Positions 36,927 through 45,457 of a stretch of 64,000 nt of DNA are shown one piece after another; the stretch's first letter is position 1; every line of letters starts with the position of its first letter. The stretch lies in NCBI RefSeq assembly GCF_024498355.1, contig NZ_CP101833.1:1407001-1471000 (forward strand), given 5' to 3'. The notes below the pieces were generated by a model. It was given only the letters and a program-made list of their open reading frames with translations, made no database searches and was not told the DNA's origin. The stretch comes from Bacillus pumilus. Lineage in GTDB: Bacteria; Bacillota; Bacilli; Bacillales; Bacillaceae. A program made the position numbers and the translations under genes.

Positions 36927-39900
36927 TTGAAAGTGAAGTTTCACAAAACCGCCGGCTATCGTTTGATGAGTCTATTGGTGATGGGTACTTTAGCGATGAC
37001 AAGCTTTGGGATGGTTCAGGCAAAATCGACTTCTACCTCATATCAGGAGGAAGCTGTTTCCTCTAAGACAACAAAAGCAAAGATTTCATCTAGATTAATG
37101 AAGCAGTTTCAACAGGAAGACAAGGTGACCTTTTTAGTCAAAATGAAGGAACAAACAAACGCGCAAAAAGTAGCGAAGGAAGCTGTGTCGAAAGCCAAAA
37201 AGCAGAAACTAACAGCTGCGAAAACGCAGTACACAAAAAGATCAGCTGTTGTATCTGAGCTAAGAGCAACGTCAGATGAGACACAACAAGCACTGCTTGC
37301 GTATTTACAAAAGGAAAAAAAGAAAAAGCAAGTGAAGGATATTCGTTCGTACTATATTGTAAATGGTCTAGCTGTGACGGGAACGAAAGAAGTCATGGAA
37401 AAGGTCGCTTCCTTTCCAGAAGTAGATCAAGTGCTGCCGAATGAAACACGTCAAATTCATCGTCCTGTTGATTTGAAGAGTTCTCAACAGAAAAAACAAA
37501 TCAAAGCAGTAGATGGAATCGAGTGGAATATTTCTCAGGTTCATGCCCCAGAAGCGTGGGCTTTAGGCTATGACGGTACTGGTACAGTTGTTGCAAGTAT
37601 TGATACAGGTGTGGAATGGGATCACCCTGCTTTAAAAGAAAAATATCGCGGGTTTGATCCGGCTCGTCCGAATGAACCATCTCATGAATTCAATTGGTAT
37701 GATGCAACGACTGGATCTGATTCACCTTACGATGACTTAGAGCATGGGTCACATGTGACTGGAACAATGGTTGGTTCTGAGCCAGATGGAACGAATCAAA
37801 TCGGGGTCGCACCAGGTGCAAAATGGATCGCAGTGAAAGCTTTCTCAGAAGATGGAGGAACAGATGCTGATCTGCTAGATGCAGGTGAGTGGATTTTGGC
37901 ACCGAAGGATGAGAACGGAAACCCGCATCCAGAAAAGGCACCAGATGTCGTCAATAATTCTTGGGGTGGTGGGCCTGGGCTTGATGATTGGTATAAAGAT
38001 GTGGTCAATGCTTGGAGAGCAGCAGACATCTTTCCAGAGTTTTCAGCTGGCAATACCGATTTATTTAATCCTGGGGGTGAGGGATCGATTGCAAATCCCG
38101 CAAACTACCAAGAAGCCTTTGCTACGGGTGCAACGGATCAAGACAATAAATTAGGGTCTTTCTCACTGCAAGGTCCGTCTCCATATGGCGTTATGAAACC
38201 AGATATTGCTGCTCCAGGGGTAAACATTCGTTCTTCAATCCCAGGGAAAGGGTATGAGGATGGGTGGAATGGCACGTCGATGGCAGGTCCGCATGTTTCA
38301 GCTGTTGTCGCTCTTCTTCGCCAAGTACAATCAGATCTTTCTGTTGAAGAGATTGAGCAAATTCTCATTGATACAGCGAAGCCGCTGACAGACGAGCAAT
38401 TTCCTGAATCGCCTAACAATGGCTATGGGGCAGGTTTAGTTGATGCAAGAGAGGCGATTACATCATTAACCGACGGAATTGGCACGATTGAAGGACAGGT
38501 CACCACAGAAGGGGAAGATACAGAACCACCTGTTTTTTCTCATAAAGGACCGAACGAGATCTTTTCTTCTACGCCAACACCTCTCACAATTACAGCGGAA
38601 GATGAAGTAGCTGTGACAAATGTATCCTTGACCTACCAAGTGGATCAAGGGGAATGGGAGACGCTGCAAGCAAGTCGTACGAATGGAAATCATTTAAAAG
38701 GAACCTATGTTGTCCAGCTTCCTGAACTTGAGGGCGAGAACGTCACGTATCGATGGATTGTGAAAGATTTTGGAGAAAATGAAGCGGCATCAGAGCCGTA
38801 CACCCTACCGGTTAAGACATCCGTCACCACGGGCTACTCGCAAGATTTTGAAGCATGGCCAAGTGGATGGTTCAGTGGTGGAATAAAAGATCCGTGGCAG
38901 TGGGGAAAACCGTCCACAGGTCCGAAACAAGCTTTTACAGGAGAACGTGTCTATGCCACAAACTTAGACAGTCCTTATGAAAATCAAATGGATGCCAATT
39001 TATCAATGCCGATGATTGCGGTACCAGAGTCAGGCTCCTCCTTTTTGCAATATCAATACTGGCATGATCTCGAAGCAAACTATGACTATGTGCATGTACA
39101 TGTGCAGCCTGAGGGCGAAGATGCTGTTCAAGTGGCAGCCTATACAGGAAAAACAAATGCATGGACAGCAGGTGAAGTCGATTTATCTGCCTATAAAGGT
39201 CAAAAGGTGAGAGTGGTTTTTCAGCTGAGAACAGATGGCAGTGTCACAAAAGACGGCTTTTATTTAGATGATGTGAAAATAACAGATCAAGCATTGCCTC
39301 AAAAAGCAAAAAAACAACTTGGCGTGATCAAAAAGGAAAAGTCTACAACGCAAAATAAGAAATCAGTCAATCCGAAAAGTGCAACACCTGCTAAAGTAAA
39401 AGAAAAACATGTGCAGATGAAAAAGGAAAAAGGTCGAGATGTCCCGTCCATTCAAGCCCTTCCTATGAAGGCACAAATCAGTGTCCTTGAAAGCGGAAAA
39501 TCAACGTACACTGATGAAGCGACAGGAAGATATCAGCTTTCTCATGGAGCAGGAGAATTCACAGTAAAAGCTGAAGCTTACGGCTTTGAATCACGCACCC
39601 AAAAAGTCAATGTTTCCTCAAACGAAAAGGCAGAAGCGAATTTCTCCTTACAGCCACTTGAGAAACGAACGATATCCGGCACAGTTGTCAATGAAACAAC
39701 GGGTGAAAAAGTAAAGGATGCCACTGTTTATCTTGTAGAGGATGCCAACATTGAGCCGGTGAAAACAGATGAATCCGGCGAGTTTTCTTTAGAGGCATTG
39801 AGCGGCGTTTATACAGTCAAAGTATTTGCGAAAGGTTTTAAAGGCTATTCGTTTACGGCGGATGTCACAGAAAAGCCGCTGGCAAAAGCGATCAAGCTTG

Positions 39901-41243
39901 AACCTTTTATCGGCTTTGCTGGTGAAATTGGCTACGATGACGGGACAGCTGAAAATGCGCGGGCTTTCTATGATCCTGGCAATGGCTGGGCTGTGAAGTT
40001 TTCACTAGAAAAGGGAAAGAAACAAGCACAAGTCACAGGCGGACTTTTCCGTTTCTGGACATCAGAATGGCCAGCTCCTGGCGGTAATGAATTTGCGGTT
40101 GAAGTGTATGACGCTTCCGGGAAAGACGGAGCACCAGGTGAGAAAATTGCAGGACCTTTGAAGGCGAATGCACTGCGTAATGGTGAATGGACAAAAGTAG
40201 ATTTAGAAGATCAAGCAATCACTGTGGAGGGAGATTTTTATCTCGTCTACATTCAAACGAAAAAGAATACGGAATCTCCCGGGCTTGCAACAGATGAAGA
40301 TGGGCCAAATACTGAAAGAAGCTGGCAGCTGACGAGCGGTGCTTTTTCTCCTTCTCCAAAAGAAGAGGGGAATTATATGATTCGCGCGCTTGTTAACTAT
40401 GAAGCAGATGTGCCAGAGATTACATCTCCAAAGGCAGGAACCATCACAAATAAAGGTGAATTGGAGGTTGAAGGCACAGCCTCTCCTGGGCTTGATGTAG
40501 CGATCTATCAAAACGACAAAGAGGTCGCCGAAGTCAAAGCAGATCAGTCGGGCACCTTCAAAGAGAAGATCACTGTTTCAAGCGGAGAGCATATCATCAC
40601 GGCAGCGACTGTCACGGATAAAGGCGCAACGAAACCATCCAAGCCGGTAAAGGTGATCATTGATCAAACAGCACCAACTTTGACCATTGATACACCGAAA
40701 AAAGGCGAAAAATCAAATAGAGAATCGCTCACTGTGGAAGGAAAAGTAACGGACGATCATCTTGATCAAGTCACAGTGAATAGAAAGAAAGCGACAGTAA
40801 AAGATGGGAAGTATTCCGCTAGAGTGCTGCTTGAGAACGGGAAGAATACGATAAAAGTGATAGCAAAGGATGCAGCAGGAAACAAAACGACTAGAAAAGT
40901 CGACATTGATGTTCAATACGAGGCACCTGACATTTCTGAGCTGACTCCAGCAGAGGATGTCCATTTATCATCGGGAGAATCTGTTAAAATTTCATTTAAA
41001 AGCAGGGAGAAGCTAGAGGCAACCTTTGTCATTCACATGCCGCTGACAAACGCTAGATCAAAGCTTCAAAATATAGCAGAGCTGCCGATTCGTGAAGTAG
41101 CCAAGGGAACATATGAAGGCTACTGGACGGCTACATCTACCGCAAAAGCAAAAGGCGCGGTCATTGAAGTCATTGTGCGAGATGATTATGGAAATGTCAC
41201 AAGACAAAAGGCTTCTGGCACATTAAACATCAACGAGAAGTAA
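36927..41243 (+). CDS. bpr: Bacillopeptidase F, secreted subtilisin-family serine protease
   Basis: A 1438-residue secreted protease. Signal peptide (about residues 1-33, ending VQAKS), an I9-type propeptide (about 50-185), then the S8 catalytic domain with Asp226 (SIDTGVEWDHP), His273 (EHGSHVTG) and Ser451 (GTSMAGPHVSA). Downstream are Ig-like parts, a MAM-like jelly-roll region (about 635-785, YSQDFEAWPSGWFSGG), a Lys-rich linker (about 790-845), two carboxypeptidase-regulatory-like beta modules (about 845-990), and C-terminal Ig-like repeats. TTG start after AGGAGGAGGG. Length matches B. subtilis Bpr (about 1433). Follows ftsZ as in B. subtilis. Confidence 0.93.
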   Translation: MKVKFHKTAGYRLMSLLVMGTLAMTSFGMVQAKSTSTSYQEEAVSSKTTKAKISSRLMKQFQQEDKVTFLVKMKEQTNAQKVAKEAVSKAKKQKLTAAKTQYTKRSAVVSELRATSDETQQALLAYLQKEKKKKQVKDIRSYYIVNGLAVTGTKEVMEKVASFPEVDQVLPNETRQIHRPVDLKSSQQKKQIKAVDGIEWNISQVHAPEAWALGYDGTGTVVASIDTGVEWDHPALKEKYRGFDPARPNEPSHEFNWYDATTGSDSPYDDLEHGSHVTGTMVGSEPDGTNQIGVAPGAKWIAVKAFSEDGGTDADLLDAGEWILAPKDENGNPHPEKAPDVVNNSWGGGPGLDDWYKDVVNAWRAADIFPEFSAGNTDLFNPGGEGSIANPANYQEAFATGATDQDNKLGSFSLQGPSPYGVMKPDIAAPGVNIRSSIPGKGYEDGWNGTSMAGPHVSAVVALLRQVQSDLSVEEIEQILIDTAKPLTDEQFPESPNNGYGAGLVDAREAITSLTDGIGTIEGQVTTEGEDTEPPVFSHKGPNEIFSSTPTPLTITAEDEVAVTNVSLTYQVDQGEWETLQASRTNGNHLKGTYVVQLPELEGENVTYRWIVKDFGENEAASEPYTLPVKTSVTTGYSQDFEAWPSGWFSGGIKDPWQWGKPSTGPKQAFTGERVYATNLDSPYENQMDANLSMPMIAVPESGSSFLQYQYWHDLEANYDYVHVHVQPEGEDAVQVAAYTGKTNAWTAGEVDLSAYKGQKVRVVFQLRTDGSVTKDGFYLDDVKITDQALPQKAKKQLGVIKKEKSTTQNKKSVNPKSATPAKVKEKHVQMKKEKGRDVPSIQALPMKAQISVLESGKSTYTDEATGRYQLSHGAGEFTVKAEAYGFESRTQKVNVSSNEKAEANFSLQPLEKRTISGTVVNETTGEKVKDATVYLVEDANIEPVKTDESGEFSLEALSGVYTVKVFAKGFKGYSFTADVTEKPLAKAIKLEPFIGFAGEIGYDDGTAENARAFYDPGNGWAVKFSLEKGKKQAQVTGGLFRFWTSEWPAPGGNEFAVEVYDASGKDGAPGEKIAGPLKANALRNGEWTKVDLEDQAITVEGDFYLVYIQTKKNTESPGLATDEDGPNTERSWQLTSGAFSPSPKEEGNYMIRALVNYEADVPEITSPKAGTITNKGELEVEGTASPGLDVAIYQNDKEVAEVKADQSGTFKEKITVSSGEHIITAATVTDKGATKPSKPVKVIIDQTAPTLTIDTPKKGEKSNRESLTVEGKVTDDHLDQVTVNRKKATVKDGKYSARVLLENGKNTIKVIAKDAAGNKTTRKVDIDVQYEAPDISELTPAEDVHLSSGESVKISFKSREKLEATFVIHMPLTNARSKLQNIAELPIREVAKGTYEGYWTATSTAKAKGAVIEVIVRDDYGNVTRQKASGTLNINEK

Positions 41244-41251
41244 TCATTAGC

Positions 41252-41287
41252 AAAAGACACGACTCTTTGGAGCGTGTCTTTTTTGTA
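41252..41287 (+). terminator. Terminator after bpr
   Basis: AAAAGACACG pairs with CGTGTCTTTT (41273-41282) with an inner CTC/GAG pair, then T tract. Confidence 0.88.
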
Positions 41288-41344
41288 TCGAACAATCGTT
41301 TGAAAACTTGTCCAAAACATCGCTCTCTTGTCCCGCACTCTCAT

Positions 41345-41434
41345 TCCTCGACAAAAACAATAACAATCCACCAAAAGTTCTCTATCATCCCCAACAAGAA
41401 TTGACAGACTTCCATCTCATGACTGTTTTATACT
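41345..41434 (+). promoter_or_regulatory. spoIIG promoter, Spo0A-activated type
   Basis: TTGACA at 41401-41406 and TATACT at 41429-41434 are separated by 22 bp, the same abnormal spacing as the B. subtilis spoIIG promoter, which sigma-A uses only with Spo0A~P. A candidate 0A box in reverse (CTCGACA, 41347-41353; consensus TTCGACA) lies about 90 bases before the expected transcription start. A further TGTCCAA is at 41309. Confidence 0.75.
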
Positions 41435-41493
41435 GGTACAAACAAGTGCAAGTACTGCTTTTGATTCTTTGTTTCAGATGAAAGGAGCAGAAG

Positions 41494-42423
41494 GTGGTCA
41501 TTTATTTAGATGTGATTTGGCTGTTAAACTTTTGTTTTGATCTATTGCTTCTCTTACTCACTGCATTTATTCTCAAACGACAAGTAAAAAAAAGGCGATA
41601 TATGTTAGGAGCTCTGATTGGATCGAGCATTGTTCTCTTGCTCTTTACACCATTTGCAATGTTTGTGTCACACCCTTTAGGCAAACTACTTTTTTCTGTC
41701 TTGATCGTGCTTGCAACCTTTGGTTTTCAAAGATTTCGTTCCTTTTTTCAAAACCTGTTTGCTTTTTACTTTGTCACATTTTTGATGGGAGGAGGCATGA
41801 TCGGGGTTCATTCGTTTTTGCAAACAAATACAGTCATTCAAGATGGACTCCTTATTTCACAAAATGATGGCTTTGGCGATCCCATTAGCTGGCTTTTCGT
41901 TTTAACCGGCTTTCCTGCCATTTGGCTGTTTTCAAAGAAAAGATTAGGAGAGGTTGGTGCGAAAAAAAGACAGTTTGATGAACAAGTGCTTGTGGAGATA
42001 CACATTCACGGGGAGACCATCCGCTTAAATGGACTCGTTGATTCTGGCAACCAGTTGTATGATCCTATGACAAAAACACCTGTTATGATCGTCCAGCTTG
42101 ATCAGTTAACGTCTATTTGCGGAGAGCCATTTATAGAACTAATGAAACAGTCTCATCCTGTTGAAGTGATGCAAAAGCTTGATGATCGGTTTCCACTGCT
42201 TGATCGTTTAAGACTTGTTCCATATCGTGCCGTCGGTCATGATCATGGGTTTCTACTATGCTTGAAACCAGATACGGTCGTCATTTATTCAAAAACGCAT
42301 ATGATCCAGCCAGCCAAGTGTTTTGTTGGAATGAGCCTAAGCGGTTTATCAGCAGATCAGGAATTTCAATCCATCATTCATCCAGATATGTTAGAAGGGA
42401 GAATTATACAAGGGGTGTCGTAG
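41494..42423 (+). CDS. spoIIGA: Pro-sigma-E processing aspartic protease SpoIIGA
   Basis: A 309-residue membrane protease that activates pro-sigma-E at the septum after a SpoIIR signal from the forespore. Five N-terminal transmembrane helices (about residues 3-155) precede a C-terminal retroviral-type aspartic protease domain with catalytic Asp183 in [16 protein letters not shown] start with AAAGGAG upstream. It is the first gene of the spoIIG operon; sigE follows after 59 bases. Confidence 0.95.
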   Translation: MVIYLDVIWLLNFCFDLLLLLLTAFILKRQVKKRRYMLGALIGSSIVLLLFTPFAMFVSHPLGKLLFSVLIVLATFGFQRFRSFFQNLFAFYFVTFLMGGGMIGVHSFLQTNTVIQDGLLISQNDGFGDPISWLFVLTGFPAIWLFSKKRLGEVGAKKRQFDEQVLVEIHIHGETIRLNGLVDSGNQLYDPMTKTPVMIVQLDQLTSICGEPFIELMKQSHPVEVMQKLDDRFPLLDRLRLVPYRAVGHDHGFLLCLKPDTVVIYSKTHMIQPAKCFVGMSLSGLSADQEFQSIIHPDMLEGRIIQGVS

Positions 42424-42482
42424 TTTTTTGGTCATGTCTTTTATCTTACGAGGTCAACTTGACATTTAGAAGGGAGAAGAAG

Positions 42483-43202
42483 ATGAAAAAATTAAAATTT
42501 AAACTCACTTACTACTGGTATAAACTCCTCATGAAGCTAGGTCTAAAGAGTGATGAAATTTATTATATTGGTGGAAGTGAAGCGCTGCCGCCTCCATTAT
42601 CCAAGGATGAAGAACAGGAACTGCTTGTCAAATTACCGAAGGGTGATCAAACCGCAAGAGCCATCCTTATCGAAAGAAACTTACGATTAGTGGTTTATAT
42701 CGCAAGGAAATTTGAGAACACAGGCATTAATATTGAGGATTTAATTAGTATCGGAACCATTGGTCTGATCAAGGCAGTCAATACATTTAATCCAGAAAAA
42801 AAGATCAAGCTTGCGACATATGCTTCAAGATGTATTGAAAATGAGATTTTGATGTACCTGCGCCGAAATAATAAAATCCGTTCAGAAGTATCGTTTGACG
42901 AGCCGCTCAACATTGATTGGGACGGAAATGAACTGCTTTTATCAGATGTACTTGGAACAGATGATGACATTATCACCCGAGATATTGAAGCAAATGTAGA
43001 TAAAAAATTACTGAAAAAAGCGCTAGAACAATTAAACGATCGTGAAAAACAGATTATGGAACTCAGATTCGGCTTAGTCGGCGGTGAGGAAAAAACTCAG
43101 AAAGATGTCGCTGATATGCTGGGGATTTCCCAGTCATATATTTCAAGGCTGGAAAAAAGAATTATTAAACGATTACAAAAAGAATTTAACAAAATGGTCT
43201 AA
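42483..43202 (+). CDS. sigE: RNA polymerase sigma-E (pro-form), mother-cell sporulation factor
   Basis: A 239-residue sigma-70 family factor. The N-terminal 27-29 residues (basic and hydrophobic, [20 protein letters not shown]) are the membrane-associated pro-sequence removed by SpoIIGA. Region 2 ([38 protein letters not shown]) and region 4 ([10 protein letters not shown]...[22 protein letters not shown]) are intact. ATG 42483 follows AGAAGGGAGAAG. It directs early mother-cell genes such as spoVD and gerR in this window. Confidence 0.97.
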   Translation: MKKLKFKLTYYWYKLLMKLGLKSDEIYYIGGSEALPPPLSKDEEQELLVKLPKGDQTARAILIERNLRLVVYIARKFENTGINIEDLISIGTIGLIKAVNTFNPEKKIKLATYASRCIENEILMYLRRNNKIRSEVSFDEPLNIDWDGNELLLSDVLGTDDDIITRDIEANVDKKLLKKALEQLNDREKQIMELRFGLVGGEEKTQKDVADMLGISQSYISRLEKRIIKRLQKEFNKMV

Positions 43203-43279
43203 AAAATTTTTTTGAAAGCTCTGTCCTTACGCTGCCAAAGGAATTAACCTATTTTTACATGTTTCTCGTCATAGCTCGT

Positions 43280-43308
43280 GCATATTTTTCCATCCCAAGG
43301 AGATACTG
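43280..43308 (+). promoter_or_regulatory. Sigma-F-type promoter of sigG
   Basis: GCATA at 43280-43284 and GGAGATACTG at 43299-43308, which fits the sigma-F -10 pattern GGNRANAHTR at every position. The spacer is 14 nt, shorter than the usual 15-16. B. subtilis sigG has the same non-optimal spacing as far as I recall, which delays its expression. Confidence 0.65.
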
Positions 43309-43344
43309 AACTTTGTACAACAGCTCCTGTAGGGAGGGAAAAAA

Positions 43345-44124
43345 GTGTCCAGAAATAAAGTGGAAATCTGCGGGGTCGACACCTCCAAACTGCCAGTTCT
43401 GAAAAACGAAGAGATGAGGAAATTGTTCAGACAGCTGCAAGATGAGGGTGACGATACAGCAAGAGAAAAGCTAGTCAATGGCAATTTGCGGTTGGTTTTA
43501 AGTGTGATTCAGCGTTTTAACAACAGAGGAGAGTATGTGGATGATCTCTTCCAAGTAGGCTGTATCGGATTAATGAAATCGATTGATAATTTTGATTTAA
43601 GCCACAATGTCAGATTTTCAACTTATGCGGTCCCTATGATCATAGGAGAAATCCGTCGATACTTGCGTGATAACAATCCGATTCGGGTGTCTCGTTCACT
43701 AAGAGATATTGCTTACAAGGCACTTCAGGTCCGTGAGAGGCTAATTAGTGAGACAAGCAAGGAACCAACGGCAGAAGACATTGCCAAAGTGCTAGAAGTG
43801 CCTCATGAGGAAATTGTCTTTGCCCTAGATGCGATTCAAGATCCTGTATCTTTGTTTGAACCGATCTATAATGACGGAGGAGATCCGATTTATGTGATGG
43901 ATCAAATTAGTGATGAACGGAACAAAGACACACAATGGGTGGAAGAATTGGCCTTAAAAGAGGGAATGCGCAGATTGAATGATCGAGAAAAAATGATTCT
44001 TCGCAAACGCTTCTTCCAAGGCAAAACGCAAATGGAAGTTGCTGAAGAAATTGGGATTTCTCAAGCACAAGTATCAAGGCTTGAAAAAGCAGCCATCAAA
44101 CAAATGAATAAGAACATTTTTTAA
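43345..44124 (+). CDS. sigG: RNA polymerase sigma-G, late forespore factor
   Basis: A 259-residue sigma-70 family factor for late forespore genes. The N-terminus VEICGVDTSKLPVLKNEEMRKLF contains the conserved anti-sigma contact region. Region 2 (RFNNRGEYVDDLFQVGCIGLMKSIDNFDLSHNVRFSTYAVPMIIGE) and region 4 (MILRKRFFQGKTQMEVAEEIGISQAQVSRLEK) are intact. GTG start, a weak codon, as in B. subtilis, with AGGGAGGG upstream. Ended by a hairpin before the accessory region. Confidence 0.97.
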   Translation: MSRNKVEICGVDTSKLPVLKNEEMRKLFRQLQDEGDDTAREKLVNGNLRLVLSVIQRFNNRGEYVDDLFQVGCIGLMKSIDNFDLSHNVRFSTYAVPMIIGEIRRYLRDNNPIRVSRSLRDIAYKALQVRERLISETSKEPTAEDIAKVLEVPHEEIVFALDAIQDPVSLFEPIYNDGGDPIYVMDQISDERNKDTQWVEELALKEGMRRLNDREKMILRKRFFQGKTQMEVAEEIGISQAQVSRLEKAAIKQMNKNIF

Positions 44125-44150
44125 AGCCGCCACTTGATGTGCGGCTTTAT
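44123..44150 (+). terminator. Terminator after sigG
   Basis: AAAGCCGC (44123-44130), 10-nt loop, GCGGCTTT (44141-44148). It overlaps the sigG stop. Confidence 0.82.
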
Positions 44151-44180
44151 TCATTCTTTTTAGAGAACACGCCTTTAGTA

Positions 44181-44245
44181 TTGACTCGGTTATTCTTTTC
44201 ATTTAATCTGTTTTTAACAAATGTTATTTCAGATATCATTTGTTA
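44181..44245 (+). promoter_or_regulatory. Promoter and double operator of the SorC-type regulator gene
   Basis: TTGACT (44181-44186), 17 bp, TAATCT (44204-44209) forms a sigma-A promoter with a start expected near 44216. Two copies of a 12-bp palindrome follow: TAACAAATGTTA (44215-44226) and TATCATTTGTTA (44234-44245), 19 bp apart. The same palindrome is repeated before the neighbouring operon, suggesting autoregulation by roadblock or repression. Confidence 0.7.
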
Positions 44246-44275
44246 GGGAACACAGAAGCGGAAAGAAGGGTTATT

Positions 44276-45214
44276 ATGACATTCCATGATGAAAGAAGGC
44301 TGCTCATTAAGGTTGCGCATATGTATTATGAAGAAGGCGCCACCCAATCTAAAATTGCAGAAGCTGTTGGGGTCAGCCGTTCGCTCATATCAAAATATTT
44401 GGCAAAAGCACGTGAAGCAGGAATCGTGGAAATCATTATTCATGATGAAGTCAATCAACAATACGGGTCGTTAGAAAGAAAAATAGAGCGGAAATACGGG
44501 CTGCGAGAAGTCGTATGTGTTGAATCTCTCAGTCAAGAAACAACAAAAAGCCGAATCGGCGCTGCGGCTGCGGGCTTTTTATTAAAAGTGATGAAGGATG
44601 GACAAGTCATCGGCTTTTCCTCAGGGACAACATTGCATGAAATGGCGAAAGCACTTACGTCTGTTCAGCACTATCCATGCGTGACATTTGTTCCGCTTGT
44701 CGGAGGTGTTGGGAATGAAGATGTTGACATCCATGCCAACTATATTATTGCGAGATGTACAGAGGCACTCAAATCTAAATGTGAGCTTTTACATGTCCCT
44801 GTCATGCTTGATACGAAAGAAGCGAAGGAAGTGCTGATTAGACAGCCGTCGATCAAAAAAGTCATTGAATTAGGAGAATCATCAAATATTGCTGTTGTAG
44901 GGATTGGCGGGGTTCCGCAGCATTCAACGATGGTGAAATCTTACATGACAAGCGGCGAGGAGGATATACTCCAAGCGAAGGATGTAGCAGGTGACATTTG
45001 TTATAACTTTATTGATCGTAAAGGAGAAGTGTATCCTCATCCATGGAACGATCGGGTGATGGGAATAAGTCCGCAAAAGTTGAAAGAAATCCCGCTGGTT
45101 ATAGGTGTCGCTGGAGGAGAAGAAAAGATTGAAGCGATAAGGGCAGCATTAGAAGGTGGATTAATTCATGTATTAATTACGGATGAACGAACAGGAGATG
45201 CCTTATTAAAGTAA
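44276..45214 (+). CDS. SorC/DeoR-family sugar-binding transcriptional regulator
   Basis: A 312-residue regulator. An N-terminal helix-turn-helix (about residues 20-45: ATQSKIAEAVGVSRSLISKYLAKAREAGIV) is fused to a SorC-type sugar-phosphate-binding domain of the isomerase fold (about 60-310, IGFSSGTTLHEMAKAL; FVPLVGGVGN; VGIGGVP; LKEIPLVIGVAGGEEK). Family members sense phosphorylated sugars (CggR, DeoR, SorC). ATG 44276 follows GAAAGAAGGG. It precedes the glucitol-type PTS operon and shares its operator palindromes. Ligand unknown, probably the phosphorylated PTS substrate. Confidence 0.85.
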   Translation: MTFHDERRLLIKVAHMYYEEGATQSKIAEAVGVSRSLISKYLAKAREAGIVEIIIHDEVNQQYGSLERKIERKYGLREVVCVESLSQETTKSRIGAAAAGFLLKVMKDGQVIGFSSGTTLHEMAKALTSVQHYPCVTFVPLVGGVGNEDVDIHANYIIARCTEALKSKCELLHVPVMLDTKEAKEVLIRQPSIKKVIELGESSNIAVVGIGGVPQHSTMVKSYMTSGEEDILQAKDVAGDICYNFIDRKGEVYPHPWNDRVMGISPQKLKEIPLVIGVAGGEEKIEAIRAALEGGLIHVLITDERTGDALLK

Positions 45215-45261
45215 CTACCTAATATGATTAGGTAGTTTTTTTGAGTCTTTAGACTCAAAAA
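45213..45261 (+). terminator. Double hairpin after the regulator gene
   Basis: AACTACCTAAT (45213-45223), loop ATG, ATTAGGTAGTT (45227-45237), then T5. This runs into a second palindrome TTTTTGAGTCT/AGACTCAAAAA (45238-45261). The first is a classical terminator; the second is a tight inverted repeat of unknown use. Confidence 0.82.
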
Positions 45262-45286
45262 GATTGAAAATTTTATCGATTTTAGC

Positions 45287-45393
45287 TTGACACAAAGTTG
45301 ACACATCATATAAACTAAGTTCATAACAAATGATAAACAAAATAACAAATGTTACAATAATGAGATTTTTGTTAATTTTTATAACATTTGTTA
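45287..45393 (+). promoter_or_regulatory. Promoter and operator array of the glucitol-type PTS operon
   Basis: TTGACA (45287-45292), 16 bp, TATAAA (45309-45314) is a likely promoter. Downstream lie TAACAAATGATA (45324), TAACAAATGTTA (45343), a degenerate site ending TTTGTTA (45363-45374) and TAACATTTGTTA (45382-45393), spaced 19, 20 and 19 bp. This is a phased array of the same palindrome found twice before the regulator gene. Confidence 0.7.
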
Positions 45394-45457
45394 AAAGTTT
45401 CAGATTATTTTTCTAGCAATCTATTGTGAAGCAAGAAAACCTGAAAGGATGATTTAG

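Noticed and set aside
36848..37066. Open frame of 72 codons overlapping the start of bpr
   Set aside because: No ribosome site, and most of it overlaps the bpr signal-peptide region in another frame.
42258..42482. Long N-terminal extension of sigE
   Set aside because: It overlaps the spoIIGA end in another frame; ATG 42483 with its ribosome site gives the known pro-sigma-E length.
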